Positions 61,478-64,000 of a stretch of 64,000 bases of DNA are shown here, one piece after another. The notes under the pieces were generated by a model. It did no database searches and was not told the DNA's origin. It saw only the letters and a program-made list of their open reading frames with translations. How positions within the stretch are numbered: the first letter of the stretch is position 1; the number at the start of each line of letters is the position of its first letter. Both the position numbers and the translations under genes were made by a program. Source of the stretch: Steinernema hermaphroditum (lineage: Eukaryota > Nematoda > Chromadorea > Rhabditida > Steinernematidae); NCBI GenBank assembly GCA_030435675.1, contig CM059625.1:8680001-8744000 (forward strand), given 5' to 3'.

Positions 61478-62770
61478 CTAGTTCTTTGGTGTGCAAATTT
61501 TCAACTGGAAGGTGCAATGAACTGCTTTGTGATCCGACATTGTTGAGGTTGCATGAGAATCATACAACACAGGCGTGACATGCGTGTGGTTCTGAGACCA
61601 GTACAGGACTCTGTCCTGAAAAGAAATTTTTGATTACCGAAGGCAATAGCTCTTACTGTGTAGGACGGTGTCCGCGACTTATCCAGTTTATGGCTCCCCG
61701 GAATGTACTTGTAGGTCGGCACAAAGTGAATGAGGGCTTCCCGGAAACCATTGAAGATAGTACCTAAAAATTTTGTCCAAGATTAATTTGTCCGTAATGT
61801 TCATGGAATTCCAGCGTGTGGAAATGCAGATTTTTGGCCAACACTGTACCTTTTGCGCTCTCGAGATACAGCTCGTCGTGTTGTAATTTATGAAAAATGG
61901 AAGTGTGGATCTGGGATGTGTCGAAAGGCAGCGGGTCCTCTACCGGCTCGGCGTAATTAAGTCGAAAGTTTAGGTCTCCGAACCAAAACACAGCATCGGC
62001 CAACTTTAGTGGATCTTCCAGGCGATGACCACGGAGTGCCGACGACATCCAACCAAAGCGAATCTTTGAAGCTATCTGTTGGTACGCCTCTATTCGTCGT
62101 CCAGAAGAACTATCTAGCCCACAAATCACAAAATGCCAGGACAAATGGACCTACGTGGAAGATGGCATCCAACGAATACGCAGTTCCTGTGTAGTATTCT
62201 GATCGACACGGCAATAGCACCTTTCGTTCTTATCGGAAGAGCTAGTCTGCTCACAAACTTATACTCTTTCCCTGAATTTATTCTGTCGATTCGAATTCCA
62301 CTTGAACTTACGGCTTACGTAGTCCAGAAGATGGGTTCGAACAAAAAACGCCATAAATTGAGCAAATTTTCGTATGTAAAGCAGGCACGAATGGGTGGAA
62401 CCGAGAACTGTTTCCAGATGACGCACTGCGTCTTTGTGGTAAAACCTACGAGTGAATAGCCGATAATGATATGATCATGTTAATTGCAGCGCTTACGGAT
62501 GAAAAGTAGGAAGTTCTTGTAAGGCGATTGCAATTAAATCGGCTTGCTGGCTGTTGGGTGTAACAGAAAGCATCTTGGCAATGTAGTCCACGCATTGAAG
62601 TCCCTAAGTCCGTTAATCTCCTTTTGAAACGCGCGACTTATGCCTACTTTGTTATTGATGTTCCATGTATAACAAACAATCGTTATGTCTCCGTTTACCG
62701 TCAGTCTTGAAATTGCTTCGCCGGAGGGAAGGTTCACTCCGTCAGTGCCAAGAACTAATCCTTTCGTCAT
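61478..62770 (-). CDS. Inositol polyphosphate 5-phosphatase (INPP5E/K-type)
   Basis: The exons carry all the expected catalytic blocks. TWNINNKG is followed by LIAIALQELPTFH, which carries the magnesium-binding Glu. DAVFWFGDLNFRL, TPSYTDRVLYW and TMSDHKAV follow. The segment LQHDEL and FNGFREALIHFVPTYKYIPG matches the inositol 5-phosphatase family, closest by eye to INPP5E/INPP5K rather than OCRL or SHIP. It removes the 5-phosphate from phosphoinositides at membranes. The start is uncertain. I chose the ATG at 62770 (MTKGLVLGTDG). A strong GTAAGT donor just inside the upstream ATG at 62845 suggests that one belongs to a 5' UTR exon. No CAAX box is seen at the C-terminus (ends CTPKN). It converges on the WD40 gene with only 10 bp between stop codons. 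Confidence 0.85.
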
Positions 62771-63698
62771 TTTGCCCGAGGCACTGTGTGGGACCGATGA
62801 AAGGAAAACATATTTTGGGTAGAACTTACGTTTTGCGCTGTCCATGAAAGGTTAGGGGCATGGCCCTGGCAGCTTGAACCGACGTAAAGAGCGCATTGGC
62901 AGACAGCTTGTGGGCGGTTACCCTCTTCCAGTTGGTTGTCCCTAGCAACGCGCTTGGAATCGAAATGCGTTAAATGGAGGCATAATCTTCTTGATGTCGA
63001 AACTTAATGGGATTTAGGAATAACATAGAGTCAATGAAATTGAATCTTTAAAGCAGCCAACATCCGGAAAGCCGTTCACAAATAAGGAAAGCGTACGATG
63101 TGTTCGGCATTTCACATGTAAATATGCGTGAACTACCGTGTTTTATTGTCCTATTACAAAGTTGCAACCCAAAAAGCTATATTCTGTGAGAGGTAGGACC
63201 GTGAACCGTTCCTGGTAAATCTTAAGTCAGTTCCATTTGCCGTTACACCATAAAAGCGCATCTTCTGATCGGAACAAAAGAGTGATTCATGAGAACATTA
63301 ACAGCTTTTCCTCCCAAACATCGCCTGGTTGTAAACTGTGTTCGTCCCTACTTTACACCAATCGCATCTGATCGATTGATATGCAGGCCAAGCGCGCACA
63401 ATCTCGGCCAGTGATGCGAAAGTTTAATACATTTGAATTTGCCATATGCCCTCGGCGTAGGCGGGTCTGCCGAATGGATGCTTCCAACAACACCGCGAGC
63501 CACGAAGTGCCTCGGCCGGACGTGCCCCCAACAACTGTTGAGTGGAGGTGATGTCTCTGGAGTGCTACAGTTGCAGACACTTAATTGTTTGTGACTTTGT
63601 CCAAAGTGTTTCTGCATTAAATTGATAGCATTTGCGCCGCGCTTTTTCTTTGCATAAAAAGTGGTCTGTTCTCTGAATTCAATTCATTTAGCGAAATC
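62771..63698. other. Divergent promoter region between 5-phosphatase and troponin I
   Basis: Probably holds both promoters. No exon with support was found. Minus-strand frames at 63348-63617 lack domains. A TATA-like run (GCATAAAAAG) lies about 45 bp before the troponin I ATG, fitting a strong muscle gene. Confidence 0.4.
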
Positions 63699-64000
63699 AT
63701 GGCGGCTGAAGTCGACTACGCTCAGTACGAGGACGAGGAAATGGTATGTTGTTCTTCTGTTAAGGGTCCCGTCCTCTTGATATAGAGACACAAAGTCATG
63801 CATGGCTGTATGCCTTAGCAGGCGGCTAAGCAGACATGCTTTCATTCTCCATTACAGGAAGCTCAACGAAAACTCGAAGAGCATGAGCGCAAGAAGGCCG
63901 AAGTGCGCAAGCGCCTTGAGGAGGCCGGCAACAAGAATAAGAAGAAGGGTTTCCTAACGCCGGAGCGCAAGAAGAAGCTTCGCGTAAGTGTCTCACTCAT
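63699..64000 (+). CDS. tni: Troponin I (5' end, runs off the window)
   Basis: Exon 1 (63699-63743) encodes an acidic N-terminus, [15 protein letters not shown]. Exon 2 (63858-63983) continues [20 protein letters not shown], then [32 protein letters not shown] is the hallmark of nematode troponin I, the inhibitory subunit of the thin-filament calcium switch in muscle. The rest lies beyond the right edge. A TATA-like element lies about 45 bp upstream of the start. The isoform (several tni genes in C. elegans) cannot be decided from the N-terminus. Confidence 0.88.

Overview
The window is eukaryotic and reads as a nematode chromosome. Genes are cut into many small exons by introns of mostly 40-60 bp that end in TTTTCAG or TTTTTAG. 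Several start codons sit a few bases after a TTTCAG acceptor, as expected for spliced-leader addition. The content is also nematode-typical: a hedgehog-related Hog-domain protein, an EGG-3/4/5-like pseudo-tyrosine-phosphatase, extracellular LRR (eLRRon) proteins of the let-4/egg-6/sym-1 type, an NK1 homeobox (ceh-1), an NHLH/HEN bHLH (hlh-15) and a nematode-type troponin I. I cannot name the species. Gene symbols are C. elegans equivalents recalled from family knowledge, not from a search.

Layout, left to right. 0-2.2 kb has no secure gene. 2.3-5.2 kb (+) holds a secreted hedgehog-related protein with a C-terminal Hog/Hint domain and a MITE-like insert in one intron. 5.3-7.2 kb (-) holds a PTP-family protein whose catalytic motifs are lost. 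9.8-10.6 kb (-) carries the NK1 homeobox exons. 11.5-12.7 kb (-) is an ER 17-beta-HSD12/LET-767-type dehydrogenase. 14.1-14.5 kb (+) is a small cysteine-rich secreted precursor with an MRF-amide signal. 16.2-17.0 kb (+) is cysteine dioxygenase. 17.8-25.1 kb (+) is ATG2. 26.6-29.1 kb (+) is an unrecognised protein.

30.4-33.7 kb (+) is trifunctional C1-tetrahydrofolate synthase. It is followed by a small secreted LRR-cap-like protein (34 kb), hlh-15 (35 kb), TMEM129 E3 ligase (36-37 kb) and peroxisomal GNPAT (38.5-41.4 kb), all on +. From 41.6 to 54.7 kb the minus strand appears to carry a BLTP3/UHRF1BP1-type bridge-like lipid-transfer gene. Its N- and C-terminal parts flank about 9.2 kb that contains a tandem array of three plus-strand eLRRon genes. 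Splice phase fits one nested-gene arrangement.

55.7-61.5 kb (+) has a TAB1 homologue (tap-1) followed after 170 bp by a WD40 plus coiled-coil protein (possibly CFAP57-like), a likely operon. The second gene ends 10 bp from the stop of a convergent inositol polyphosphate 5-phosphatase (61.5-62.8 kb, -). The window closes inside troponin I (63.7 kb, +).

No metabolic cluster is evident. Recurring themes are apical extracellular matrix (four LRR-type secreted or membrane proteins plus a Hog protein), lipid handling (ATG2, BLTP3, GNPAT, HSD12-type dehydrogenase, 5-phosphatase) and pseudo-enzymes (PTP-like, TAB1-like). Exon structures were inferred by eye from reading frame and splice consensus, so individual borders may be off.
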